Shown here in pieces: positions 13,901 to 27,400 of a DNA stretch of 64,000 nucleotides. The translations under genes and the position numbers were made by a program. The notes under the pieces were generated by a model. It searched no databases. It worked only from the letters and a program-made list of their open reading frames with translations, and was not told where the DNA came from. This DNA comes from Trichobilharzia regenti. Its lineage: Eukaryota > Platyhelminthes > Trematoda > Strigeidida > Schistosomatidae. The stretch spans positions 18,777,379 through 18,841,378 of the forward strand of contig OX235263.1 in assembly GCA_944472135.2 (NCBI GenBank), given 5' to 3'. The first letter of the stretch is position 1, and every line of letters begins with the position of its first letter.

Positions 13901-15421
13901 TACTATTACTGTGGTGAGAGCTGCCTGTTAGTCGAAATTGGTGGACAGTAATTTACGTCAATGTTTATGTCCTCAATATTGGTCGTGAGAAAAATGAGAA
14001 GAAATGCTTTGCGTAGGGAGACACAGTTAACATATAAATGAAATAAAATCGAAATAAAAAAATAAAAAATATAGATGATCTGACATTCAAGATACATTAG
14101 ATTGAAAAGAACAAGAAGTTCAGCAAAGATATCTTTTCGGCGATTTCATTCTCAAAAGCTGTACAATCGCATTTATATAGATTAGTTTACATGGTTACAG
14201 TTCTTATTTGCTTAATTCCACATAGTAACGAAGGTGATAATAATTTTCAACTTGATATGAAAGTTTGAAGGTACGAATATAGATAACAAGGGGCTTAGAG
14301 ACAAGATTGCATAGGATTAAAAAACAGTTACAACGTATGCAAAATTATTATTTTTGATAACTAGAGAAATTATTTTAAAGGCGAATAAAAGGTGACAATT
14401 CTTTTCAACTTGATATGAATTACAAGAGGCTTAGAGACGCAGGGATAGAACGAATTACAGGTGTGAGCAAAAATGAGCATGGAAACAAATTGAAATCAAA
14501 ATTTTCAACTTGAAATGTAAATTAGGAGGTGTGAACATAGATTACTAGAGGCATAGAAACAAAAAATTACACAGAATTAGAATATAATTGTAAAATGGTT
14601 ATTCTAAACAGATTACAAGTATGATCAGGAGGAGCATGGAAACAAACTTAAAATAACTGATTTTATAACTGAAAAAAATGGAATGAATTGAGTGAAGACA
14701 AAGAGAGGAAAATACATACAGATAGAACAAAAGAAAAAAACTGAACTATAAGGGAACATACCGAACTAGGTCCATGGTAGTTGTAAAAGCTGGACTAGTT
14801 TCTTTTGAACGCATAGCTCCGGCTTTTCGATGCATATGGCGACAGCTTCTGCAGTAGTACAAAGAAGTCGGAAACACACTGCTTTTGGTAGATTTTTGTT
14901 TACTTTGTAAATGAATGACTCTAAATGATGAGTTAGTTGAGATTCTTTGACAGGTATTGACGAGGTGTTCAGTTATTGCGCTTCTGATTGTACCAGTGCC
15001 TCCTCTTTGCAGCCATGCTGGATGATATTCTCTAACACGTTTTGATAAGACTCGCATAGAACGACCTATTTACCTAGCTCCGCAAGAGCAGGTGAACTGA
15101 TATATGCACACTGAAGTGTATTGATTTCCGTAATAAACGATCTGTTGCCTGGCTCGTGTCTTCTGTTGTTATACTACTACTACTGCTCTGGCGAACTGTT
15201 ATATTAGCCGCCAGTGAATACATTTTCGTCAATACTAGCTAGCTAAAATATACATGAGTCCAATCAACAGCATTATAATTCAAGATTGGCTAACTACTTT
15301 CTCTTTTCTATTAAAAACTAATCATTGTAAAAAAGTACCTTTCATTCAACATGTTCACATGATCACATTTAATTTTTCTATTTAAAACATAAATTTACTC
15401 TGAGTGTAATTCACATTTACA

Positions 15422-15452
<31 letters not shown>

Positions 15453-18400
15453 CGGCGCCCGTGTACATGCATGGATGCCTGTGTGTGTATGTGTGTGTCT
15501 ATTGTTTGCTATCGGTTTTTCCTTCTCTCCCGTCATTTTGTTTGTTTTTCATCTCGTTTTTTTTTTATTATTTTTTAAAAATAATTTTCTGAGTAGTTGT
15601 CTTACTGTCTATCTATAAGTAGATTAACAACAATTGAAAGATGATTGATTCTCATTTTTTTTCTTCAATGTTTCAATTCTTTGTGTAGATCAGGCGCATA
15701 TTGTTGTAAACTTTATGCCTAACTTTATAATTAATTAGGTCATTTTTAAAACATTTTCCATCTTCTTCTCTAGCTTGCATTGTTTATAAATGCATTTCAT
15801 TGCTTAAAAGTATTATCTATTATTGTCTTATCTTAGAAAAGCCTCACTTTTTACCCTTCATACGCTTAGCTCTGCTGTTAACATTAATATTATAATACAT
15901 TAGTATACATCTCATTCTGGAAAAAAACATTAATTATTACAGGAGTTACACGTGACGACCGGCAAATTTTTATCGCTTAGAAAATAAATTTGCTACATCA
16001 CAGGCAGCAAAAGATGCGCCAGGACTGGGATATACAGTCAGGACTGTCAGACTGAAGCAAGTGGTTGTCCCTTAGGTGGCACTACCCACTCCCTTGAGTC
16101 TTTCACCTAACGTCTGATACACAGATCAGTGGAGCAATATCAGGTGTTCATATGCCATCCTGGCCCCCGTAGCCCATGTAAACGATAGGTTTGGAATGGA
16201 GGTTATTCCACCTCCCCCTTTTGGTGTGTAGGTGAACCTATATGTCCTACCAGTCTGGTTGTAAGAGCCAGACGTTTATATTTACCCTTTTACTTTTGTA
16301 AGGAATAACCTCGCCGCGTGTGTGAAAGTGTAGCCTCATATAAGCGTTATCACAGGAAAATGGAAGTTTTCCCACGCTTGATCCCTTATCACGTCGTATA
16401 CTTTTTTTTGTATTCCTTCACGTTTCCAGTAGAACATAGAGCTTCAGGCTAGAGTTTTGAAGTTTCGTTAGCAGTGATGTTCAGTTTTTACGGGGGTGGG
16501 GTAGCTAGCCTCATGCCCAACTTTCCCTCTTTAACAGTCATATTACTGGCTTAGCGAGGTAAAGGGTTGCGTCGATGGCCGGGAATTGAACCCCTGACAC
16601 CTTTAGAACATCACGTTTTTAACCAACTGATCACTTGAAAATTTTTCCCACTCATTGATAGATACTAAAGGGCAGACTGAGAAAAACGACGACGGGAACA
16701 GCAAAATCTTCAGAAATTTAAGCCGTAAATCAGTACATGCGTAAATCATGTCTAACAAAGAAGCTTGTTCATCCTATTTTGTTTCTTTATACATTCTTAT
16801 GTCTATTTTTTTTGTTGAGTTATGTTAGTACATTTTGAAGAATTATATTGACGCATAATGTTGTGATATTTTTCTTCTTCTTCCGTCAGATATTCCTAAA
16901 TCATCTGATATACTCTCTGATGAACATTCCAGTTCAGAATCAAATCGCAGGGATACACTAACTGCCGCTGCTGCTTCTACTGCATGCGCAGCACCTAATA
17001 CAGATACTACCAATGTAAATGATGTCACTAGTGAGTTTAAATTGGCGGTGATAGTTTTATATTTTTCTCCCAATTTTTTAAGTTTCTTTACGTTCCGAGT
17101 GGAAGGCAGAACTTCAAGCTTTTGAATCTCCAGTATCTGGCTAAAATAGCTAGCCCTTTCCTCCCAAACTCCCTTCATCGTTGGGTTTTCTATCGGTTAG
17201 GAGAGGTTGTGAAGTACGTCTCCCTGAAGTAGAACCCGAATCTCATATGGCTGGTAAACATTCACCCATAGAACTTCTTTGTTGTGATAATGCTATAGTT
17301 TGTGCGAACTCATTTCACTTTTTTTGTGACTTACTGTGCATCTTTTTTCTGCCTTAATTTGTTTTCAACCAGTCACTGATGCACCAGCTCCTACGAAAAC
17401 ACCTTTTGTCACATCAGAAGATCAGTTGATTGCAATGGATTTACCTCGATGTATTCTTGCTGGTGGGCCAGCGTTTGGTTGGACGCATGAATCAATTATT
17501 ATTTGTTGGCGTCGATTTTTAGGTGTTTTGGGCAATTTTTATAAAATTAACAATCCAAGTACAATGCTTGATGTATTTCAATATCTAAATGAAATGACTA
17601 CATGTCTATTGAAAATTAGAGATTATCAAATTGTCCCGTGTGTTACTGAAACATGCGTTCAACCAATTCCGCCATTTGTACCACCTGTGGAGTTAATTGC
17701 ACCAGTTTTATTCGAAGTAAGTTGTATTCATTAAATTTCTGATGTGTCGATATAAATGTAAAGTTAACTGATCTGTATGAAAATATCTCCGATCGGTTTT
17801 TGATTTGTGATATGTTGCTTGCCGCGATTATGATGTTAGGTGCTTGTGGAAGTGTGTGTGTGTCGGGGGTTTGGTGATCGTTCTTTCCCGGTTGCTCACA
17901 TCTTACGGAATTGATTTTCTCCTGAGGTACCTGAAACAGAAGAAGCATTATTATCTTGTGACCATAGAGTCCAGGGGAGAACTGCTTGGGGCCGAGTCAC
18001 CCGCGGCCTTTTTGAGTTGATCTTTGGAGTAATATCCGTGTAATGATCCTACCACCCACCGGCTGGACAGTAAGTCGAGACGACCAGTTTTCGAGGCCTT
18101 TATTTTCTAACGTTCCCTCCTCAGAGCAGAAAGGCTGATCTGCTAGCTTGTTGGTTGTCTAACGGAAACAAATTACTACTGTTACATCCCTATTTATCAG
18201 TAGTATGACTTCACCCACATTGTGATGATAACGGCTTTCAGCCTAGACGCTATCCAGATAACCTTTGTGGTATCGTAGGACCTATAGGAGTATCCTTTCT
18301 GAACAATGTTTCTTGTTCAGCTATTGGTGTACTTGTACACGTAGGCCGGGTCATCAAGTATAGGTGGGTAGCAGCTCTAGGTCGGGAAATTGTCTAGTAA

Positions 18401-21400
18401 GATGGCACCTATCCTTGAGCCCTTTACACTTTACCCAACTTGTATGGATACCTTTTCATCCTGGTTGATATTTTTCTCAAAGTATATGCTGATTTATCCG
18501 CGTGTATCCATGTATATGACCTTCGATAAGAAAAATTTATTATTATTAGCAGTATACTGCCTTTGGCGTTTGTCTTAGTGATTAAGTATATTGAGCATAT
18601 AATTTTTAGGATGCACTAGTTACCTACAATAAAAAGGATTATGGAGATTGTAGAATTTATGGATTTTGTACAGTATGAATATATCGGTCAAAAGATGTAT
18701 GTACTGCGCACCTTTATGACTGTGAGTTAGCCATGGTCATTGAAAGTGGAAGTTACCAAAAGGCTAGCGTTGTATCTTCTATGTTTGGTTGGTTACATAG
18801 GGTGAGTAATACTAAGGTTAGGCTCGGAGTGTCATGTAAGGAGGGGAAGCTAGTTGATCAAGTTGTGAATCTGCATCGATTAAAGTGACTAGGATAGATG
18901 CTTTACATACTAAGACACCACCTTCCAATCCTAGCTGATATATAATCAGGTTGGAAAAGAGCTAATGGTAGTCAAACCAAAACTTGGAATCAGTCTATGG
19001 GATTTTAGACAGTTACGTAGTCAGGTGTTGGCTGTATGGTTGGGGTCCTCAAGATACCTTAGAATCAATGGCTGTAGACTGTTCATCATATGGCTCAAAA
19101 TCAAACACTCTTTGTGATCTCCGATATCCATTAAATCCTCATGTTCTTCCATGTTACTCTTCTTTCTCCCTCACATTTCTGCTTATTGTCGTTCTTCCAA
19201 ATCTCTGTTTCCCTCATTTATCTTCCATTACGTGCTACATGATGTGTGGTAACTTGAAGTGATGCACTTCTGTGTAAAGTTCTGTGTTGGAACCAGTCAA
19301 ACAGTCGTGAGCTGCGTTAACAGATAGTTTGGCACTTTAACGCCCCAACCACTTTGTGAATGATACTACTGGTGTCCTCCTGTTATGTACTCGTCGCTGA
19401 ATTATTGTTATGGACTGATCGAGAAACTAATAGTCCTGACGCGAGAAGGCGGAAATCAGAAGACCACTAGGTTTGCGATGATACTTCTATTGTCCAAACA
19501 CAAGGAGACGAAAATAAATGGTCTCACACCAAAGTGGTAAGCAAGTCAAGTAGTTGTAAAGTAAAGTAGTTCACACAAATTGTGAATGCGAATATATATA
19601 AATAATTCAGACAAGCGTGGGAAAAATCATTAGACAGTCTTAACATGAATGGCTAATTATAATGGAGTGTCGATCCAATTATACATAGCGAATATAGCAG
19701 ACATGCCAACAAACATATATGGATATATGTCACCAAGCAACGGACTGTCAACAAACACTCATATTATATATAATATAATATAAGGAGAATACACATTATT
19801 AAAGGAGACAAGTCCATACAAGTGAAGTGGTCACAGACTAACCGAGGAAACAGAAAGAGAGACCAACATGCACACACACATAAATATATATATGTGGATA
19901 CATATCACCTCCCCTTTTGAGAAGATGGATGATTAGTAGGATGTTTACCTGGGGGTTTATCTGGGACCTTTGGGCTTGTTGTTGACGCCTGTCGTTTCGT
20001 CTGACTGTTGGGTTTGCGGCTTCGGCTCCGTCCGGAATTGTCTAACATTTTATGCTTCTTGGCTGCATTGCATAGCGAATTTAGTGGGACATCAGCCAGA
20101 TGCAAACGATCGAACCAATCAAGTCCCAAAACATTTAAATCATTCTTCGTGACGTAACAAATTCCTGTGAATTTGGTATTGCGGAAAGAAACAGAACATT
20201 TGAGTTCACCAATAAGTTTGAGCTGCCCACCACAGGCGCTGACAAGAGACTGGGAAGTATTGGTGATAGGTGGTCTGCCAATATAATTCCAAAGTTTCTC
20301 TGATATAACAGTAATATCAGAGGCGGTATCTAGCTGCAGACGGGCATCATGACCGTTCATCTGAAGATCAAGATATTTCCGCATACCTGGCGTTGTGACT
20401 TGACGGGTTGCGCGTAGACTCAATGACTTTTTGGGGGATTTAGGACCAACATTTTGTTGAGCTTTTGCTGGATTTTGATATCTGGGCTTGCGTGGCTGAC
20501 AAAAACCATTTTTGTGACCGATGATCTTGCACTTGCTGCAACGATGATTTTTGTATGGACAAGACTTTACAAAGTGCCACGCGCCACAATGCCAGCATGG
20601 TGATGGAGGGGTCTTCTTTGTCGTATTTTGTGAAGTTGGACGAGTATCTGTAGATTTCCGCGGAACATTAGGAGAAGTAGATGGGTCAGGAGTAGCTGAT
20701 GAGAGATTTTTGCTCTTGCGTAATGCACGAATATCAGAGCTTCTGGAAGGTGTTGATTCGACCAAGTGTGTGTCTTTCTGCAGATTAATCAGCCGTTGAT
20801 ATTCATCAGCTATGTCATGTAATGTTAACTTGGGATTTTGTTCTAGCTGATTGAGCAGTCGAGTTCGGATATCTGTGAAACGAGGAGATTGGAGACTGCA
20901 TATGAGAATCAAGGCTTTGAACTGATCATCTGTTAAGGACCTGAGTCTAAATCTCTCACATTCTCGGTTGACTGTGCCAACGTGAGTAAGAAAATCATCA
21001 TTTTCATTCATTGCCAGCTTGAGGCAACGATAACGTATACTGAATAATGAGGAGTGGTCTCCGAAATGTTCACGCAGCAACTTTATTGTATCATCGAAAC
21101 AATTGTCACGTGGTTTCTGTGGTAAAATTAGGTTGCAGTACCGTTCATATTCTGCCGGACCCAATTTACGTTGCAAAACTCGCACCTTCCAGGCATCGTC
21201 TTGTGAGGCGAGATCAACTGTGAATAAATCCTCATAACGTTGATACCATGTGTCAAAAGTGACATTAGCCTCTGGGTCATAATTGAACTGTGAAATGCTG
21301 TTCACAATTCCGTCGACAGATGGTAGCATGGTATGATTGGGATTGCTTGAAGGTGGAGCTGGACCAGTCTGTTGGTTGACGAACATTTCCATTAATTTCA

Positions 21401-24400
21401 TTTGTCGTTCAAACAATAATTCCAATTTAATAGGATCCATAGTAAATTGTTATGTTGTTGTTGCTGTGTGGTGAATAGGAGTTTTTCCCCGTCGCCAAAT
21501 TGTCATGTTCTAGTTTCCCCGTCGCCAAATTGTTATGTACTCGTCGCTGAATTATTGTTATGGACTGATCGAGAAACTAATAGTCCTGACGCGAGAAGGC
21601 GGAAATCAGAAGACCACTAGGTTTGCGATGATACTTCTATTGTCCAAACACAAGGAGACGAAAATAAATGGTCTCACACCAAAGTGGTAAGCAAGTCAAG
21701 TAGTTGTAAAGTAAAGTAGTTCACACAAATTGTGAATGCGAATATATATAAATAATTCAGACAAGCGTGGGAAAAATCATTAGACAGTCTTAACATGAAT
21801 GGCTAATTATAATGGAGTGTCGATCCAATTATACATAGCGAATATAGCAGACATGCCAACAAACATATATGGATATATGTCACCAAGCAACGGACTGTCA
21901 ACAAACACTCATATTATTATTATTATTATATTATTATTGTATCCTTTAGTTCCTAGAGGAACATAGGGCTTCAGCTGCGCACCTCCATTGACTTCGGTTT
22001 TCTGACAACTTTTTCACCCTGCTCCAGGTCTGCCCACATGCTTTCATCTCCTCTTCGCATGACCTCCTCCAAGTCACCCTTGGACGACCAACTCGCCGCC
22101 TCCCTTTCGGGTTCCACTCGAGGGCTTGTCTAGTGATGTCACTTGATGGTTTCCTCAGCGTATGGCCAATCCATCTCCATTTCTTTCTGCCTATTTGTTT
22201 CACAATCGGTTCCTGATTGGTTCGCTCCCAGAGATCCCTGTTGCTGATCTTTTCTGGCCATCTGATCTTGAGTATTGAGCGGAGACAGTTGTTAATGAAG
22301 GTTTGAAGTTTGTTTGAGATGCTCTTTATGACTCGCCAAGTCTCTGATCCGTATAGTAGCACTGACTTCACATTGGAGTTGAAAATCCGGATCTTATTTT
22401 TGATGCTGATTGCTGTTGACCTCCACACAGATTTGAGAGTAATGAAAGCTTGTCTTGCTTTTCCGATTCTGGCTTTGATGTCCTCGTCAGTTCCGCCTGT
22501 AGTTGAGACGATGCTTCCCAGGTAGGTGAAGGAGGTTGTTTCTTTCAGGTTCTTCCCATTTATGCTTATTGTGGTCTGTTGTTGCTGTTGATGTTGGCAA
22601 GGAATCTTCATCATCTCTGTTTTATCTATGTTCACGTGAAGTCCTATCTTTGATGCTTCTTCTGCCAACTTGTTACTTTTCATTTGCATATCTTCCAGTT
22701 TATGGGAAATCAGACATATATCATCGGCGAAATCCAGATCCTCCAAGTCTTTTGTGTCAGTCCATTTTATGCCTGTTCCCTCGTTGGTTGCCGTTGTCTG
22801 TCGCATTATCCAATCAATTGCAATCAGGAAGATCATTGGTGATAGTAGACAGCCTTGCCTCACTCCCGTCCTCACTTCGAAGGCTTCCGTAAGTTTCCCG
22901 TTGTGGATTACTTGGCATGCAGCATTGTCGTATAACTGTTGGATGAGGTGTATAATTGTCGATGGGACCCCGTAGTAGCGAAGTAGTTTCCAAATGACCT
23001 CTCGATCGACGCTGTCGAAGGCCTTTTCAAAGTCGATGAAGTTGAGATAGAGAGGTGACTGCCATTCCAAGCTTTGTTCAATGATGATCCGTAGAGTGGC
23101 GATTTGATCAATACATGATTTGTTTCTCCTGAATCCAGCCTGTTCCGGACGAAGTTTTTCATCTAGGGCTTGTTTGATTCTCTCCAGGATGATGCGACTT
23201 AGTATCTTGCTTGGAATGGACAGAAGCATAATTCCACGCCAGTTTTTACATTGACTTAAGTCTCCTTTCTTTGGAAGTTTGAATAAGTAACTGTTCTTCC
23301 AATCCTCGGGTACTTTGCCCTCTTTCCACACCTTCTCCAGTAGTGGTGTCATCAAGTCCGCTGTTGTCTCTGGGTCTATTTTCAAAGCCTCTGCTGGGAT
23401 TCCATCTGGTCCCGGTGTTTTCCCAGTTTTAAGCATCTTGATTGCATTCAGGACTTCTGATTTCGTCGGGGGGTCAGTGTTCACTGGTAGTTCTGCTTCC
23501 GTTGTTGGTATTGCTGGACGTGTTGTAGGTGGCGGACGATTTAGAAGTCTTTTGAAGTGTTCAACCCAGTGCTTTCTCTGTTCCACCTCTTTGGTGATTG
23601 ACTTTCCATTGTCGTCCTTTATTGGCTTAATCTGTGTCGAACGTTTGCCCGAAAGGTTCCTAGTTGTTTGGTAGAGTGTGGCGAGGTCTCCTTTGCCTGC
23701 AGCTTGTTCTGCTTCGTTTGCCATGGTTTCATAATATTTTCTTTTGTCTTCCCTGGCACTTTTCTTCACTCTTTTGTTCAGTGTATTGTAGCTTGCATTC
23801 AGCTCCTGTTTTTGTTGCTCGTCCGTGCACTGGATAATCTTTTGCTTCACTGTCCTTCTCTCTTCTATTAGTTTCCAAGTGTCCGTAGTGAGCCACTGTT
23901 TGTCCTGTCTCTTTTTTCTGCCTAGAATTTCTATGCAGGTTTGGCTCCACACCGTTTTCAAGTTGTTCCAGTGCTTTTCAACGCCGACCTCTTCGCTAGT
24001 GTTGATTTGTGTCTCGGCTTTGTCCTTTATGCTTGCAATGAAGATGTCCTTTGTAGCCTGGTCCTTCAGCTTTTGAGTGTTGAACTTGGCTTGTGGTCTA
24101 TCTGCAGCTCCTGATTCCCTGAAAGCTTTTAATTTGATTTGGATTGTCCCTTGTACGAGATAGTGGTCTGAGCCAACGTCTGCTCCTCTTCTTGCTTTTG
24201 TGTCCAGTAGGCTGCGCCTCCACTTCCTTGAGATTGAGATGAAGTCGATTTGGTTTTTGGTTTGCCCGTCTGGTGACACCCATGTAGCCTTGTGGATATC
24301 TTTGTGCTTGTATACACTGCCACCAATCACCAGTTCGTTGAAGGCGCAGAAGTCGGCGAAGAGTTCTCCGTTTTCATTCATTTCTCCTAGAGCTTCTCTA

Positions 24401-27400
24401 CCCATGATGAGTTCCCTTCCCGTATTGTCTGGTCCCAGTTTGGCGTTCATGTCTCCCATTAGTATTTTCATGTCGCCAGCTGGAGTATTGTCCATTGTTG
24501 CCTGTAGTTGCCTGTAGAATTCTTCTTTCTTCTCGAGGTCTGCGTTGTTTGTGGGTGCATAACATTGTATGATTGACACTTTCCTTCCTTTGGAGTTGAA
24601 CCTGGCGGTCATTATCCTGGACGAAATCGCCTCCCATTGTATCAGGGCTTTCGTTGCCGTTGGTGACATCATGATAGCCACGCCCTCGGTGTGCGTGTGG
24701 TTATCTTCTGGGTGACCGGAGTAGATCACTGACTCACCTGTTGACAATTTGGTGAGTCCACTCCCATTCCATCTGCTCTCACATATTCCCAGCACTTGTA
24801 TTCCGTATCTTTTCATCTCGTTGGCGATCTGGGCAGCTTTTCCAGTCTCGTACATAGTTCGGACGTTCCATGTTCCTACACAGACTTTTTCTTTTGGTGC
24901 AAGGAGGTTCAGCATACTGAAGTTCTGTAGCAATTTTTGTTTACAGGGTGGGGTTGCTAGCCTCACGCCTGAGAAAAGAATGATTACATTAAGTAAAAGT
25001 TTAGAGAGAAGCAACTTTTTGGGTTGCTCCCCTCAAAATCAGAAAATAACGGACAAACAATGAGAACAACATCAACAAAGGAAACAGTTCACAGAAAAAA
25101 GGGCAAAAAGCGACGACAACTATACAATAAGACAACATGCAATATAGTTCAGTATATGTAACTAAAATGATATCTTAACCATAAACTCACTGACTTGGAG
25201 CAACTTGAACATATAAATCCAACAATATATACAATTATAGATGTGTTTATGTTTAAAAATTCCACAAATCCAAACAGTGAGTTATGTGTATTATCTGTCA
25301 ATAAGATTGTATTTTTTGGATTCAGTGTTCGAAAGGTTAATAATTGTGATAATTTCCGCAAACACTTTGCATAAAATTTTAGAGTAATAAGATATTTTAT
25401 TTATGACCAAAATGTAGCGTAATAGTCGAAAAGCGCGCGCGCAATCTTTTTTCACTCATATTATATATAATATAATATAAGGAGAATACACATTATTAAA
25501 GGAGACAAGTCCATACAAGTGAAGTGGTCACAGACTAACCGAGGAAACAGAAAGAGAGACCAACATGCACACACACATAAATATATATATGTGGATACAT
25601 ATCACCTCCCCCCCTCCCCCTTGTATATATCAAGGTGTATAGCTTACGGTATACCTGGTATATTAAAAAAATAATTCTGAACTACATGAAGGATGATAAA
25701 TTACTGATTACACGGTGATAAATCCCCCGTGAATGTTGCAGTAACTGCTTCACCTCTTAGGTGGTGGTGGTGGTTGTATTACACATTTTAGCTATATCAC
25801 TTGACATAACTACCTTATTTATTATCATATCCTTTAGTTCCCAGAGGAGCATAGGGCTTCAGCCGCGCGTCTCCATTGCCTTCGGTTCTCTGCCAACTTT
25901 TTCACCCCGCTCCAAGTCTGCCCACATACTCTCATCTCCTCTTCACATGACCTCCTCTAAGTCACCCTTGCACTGACGACCAACTCGCCGCTTCCCATTC
26001 AGTCGGGTTCCACTAGAGCGATGGCTTGTCTAGTGATGTCACTTGCTGATTTCCTCAGAGTATGGCCAGCCAATCTACCTCCATTTCTTCCTGCATATTT
26101 GTTGCACAATTGGCTCCTGGTTGGTTCGCTCATTGCCGGAGATCCCTATTGCAGATCTTTTCTGACCGGCCATCTGATCTTGAGTATTGAGCGAAGACAA
26201 CTGTTAATGAAGGTCTGCAGTTTGTTTGAGATGCTCTTTATGACGCGCCAGGTCTCTGATCCGTATAGTAAGTAGCACTGACTGACTTCAGTTCCGTTCG
26301 CCTGTAGTTGAAACGATGCTTCCCAAGTGGGTAGGTAGGTAAAGGAGGTTGTTTCTTTGAGGTTCCTCCCATTTTTGCTGGCTGATTGTTGTCCGTTGTT
26401 GTTGCTGTTGGTGTTGGCCAGGAATATTCATCACCTACCTCTGTTTTATCTATGTTCAACTGTAGACCTATCTTTGATGCGTCTTCTATCTCAATCAAAG
26501 CCTATCTCTTCTAGGTAGATGCTTGGTTACTAAACCTATAAGATGTTAAAGCAGAGATGTTAATATGATACTTTTTCTAAATCATAATAATAATAATAAT
26601 GACAATAACAATCTTGAGGTTTGTTATTGCTTTATAATTTTTTTGTAGTAATTATAATCATACGACACACCGCATAGTACATTCATAGTTTTTCATAGTT
26701 AACTAACTAACTAACTAAGTGAATTGAATTGAAGTGAAGTGATTTCCAGTGATGATGAAATTACAAACACTCGTTGTTTTTTGTTTAAAATACAAATTTT
26801 ATAATCGTGTAGACGTCATGTATATATGTATATAAATTTCTCTTAATGATAACTTTATACTATTTTTATACAATAGTCTTCCACTTAACTAAAATAATAA
26901 CAATAATAATACTTATTTTATCAAGTAGTGAAAAGCATAATTGTAAATTCAAGAGGAGAGTACACGAGGGAGGGGGTTGTAATCATATGTAAAAATAATG
27001 CATCACGTTCCTTTTTCACATTCTGTGTTTCTACGCACAATATTACGCTATATATTTCAACTCTTCTCTTTTATGCCTACTTAATCATTAATCTATGGTT
27101 GGAAACAATTGGTGACATGGCTCAAAACCGTTCTCAGTGGCGCAGATGCATCCACACCCTGTGACTTATGATCTCCAATGAAACTGTTTTGTATTTCTTT
27201 ATTACTCCTTTGTCTCACACCTCTGCTCACTGTTTCTATTATGCTTTTCTTGTACTTTCTTCTGTTGCTTTGTGTGCTACATGGAGGGAGTGTGGCGACT
27301 TGAACTTCCGCACATTTGTGCAAAGTTCTATGTCGAAAACAGACAGACAGGCAATCATTTAGTGATCAGTTTTTTCCCTATTCCTTTACATTCCCAGTGG

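Larger units (their letters stand above)
19381..25604 (-). mobile_element. Ty3/Gypsy-like LTR retroelement, Gag-protease only, with a LINE nested in its upstream LTR
   Basis: The 3' LTR is 19381-19907 (527 bp). The 5' LTR is split into 21531-21917 and 25465-25604, which add up to 527 bp once the inserted LINE and one target duplication are removed. LTRs begin TGATATG and end TAACA in element orientation and look identical where compared. A polypurine tract (AAAAGGGGAGG) abuts the 3' LTR at 19908. A possible primer-binding site beginning TGGCGACGGGG follows the 5' LTR. CCTCC at 19376-19380 and 25605-25609 is a candidate 5-bp target duplication, although the right copy lies in a C-rich run. Only 1.6 kb of internal sequence is present, with no RT, RNase H or integrase. 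The identical LTRs suggest a recent insertion. Confidence 0.85.

Noticed and set aside
15421..15618. Open frame in (GT)n-rich sequence
   Set aside because: The translated Cys/Val-rich stretch is a product of the microsatellite and has no exon borders.
22310..24517. Plus-strand open frames of 60-119 codons inside the RTE copy (and the same set at 42460-44667)
   Set aside because: They are antisense shadows of the RTE ORF; they recur in both copies only because the copies are identical.
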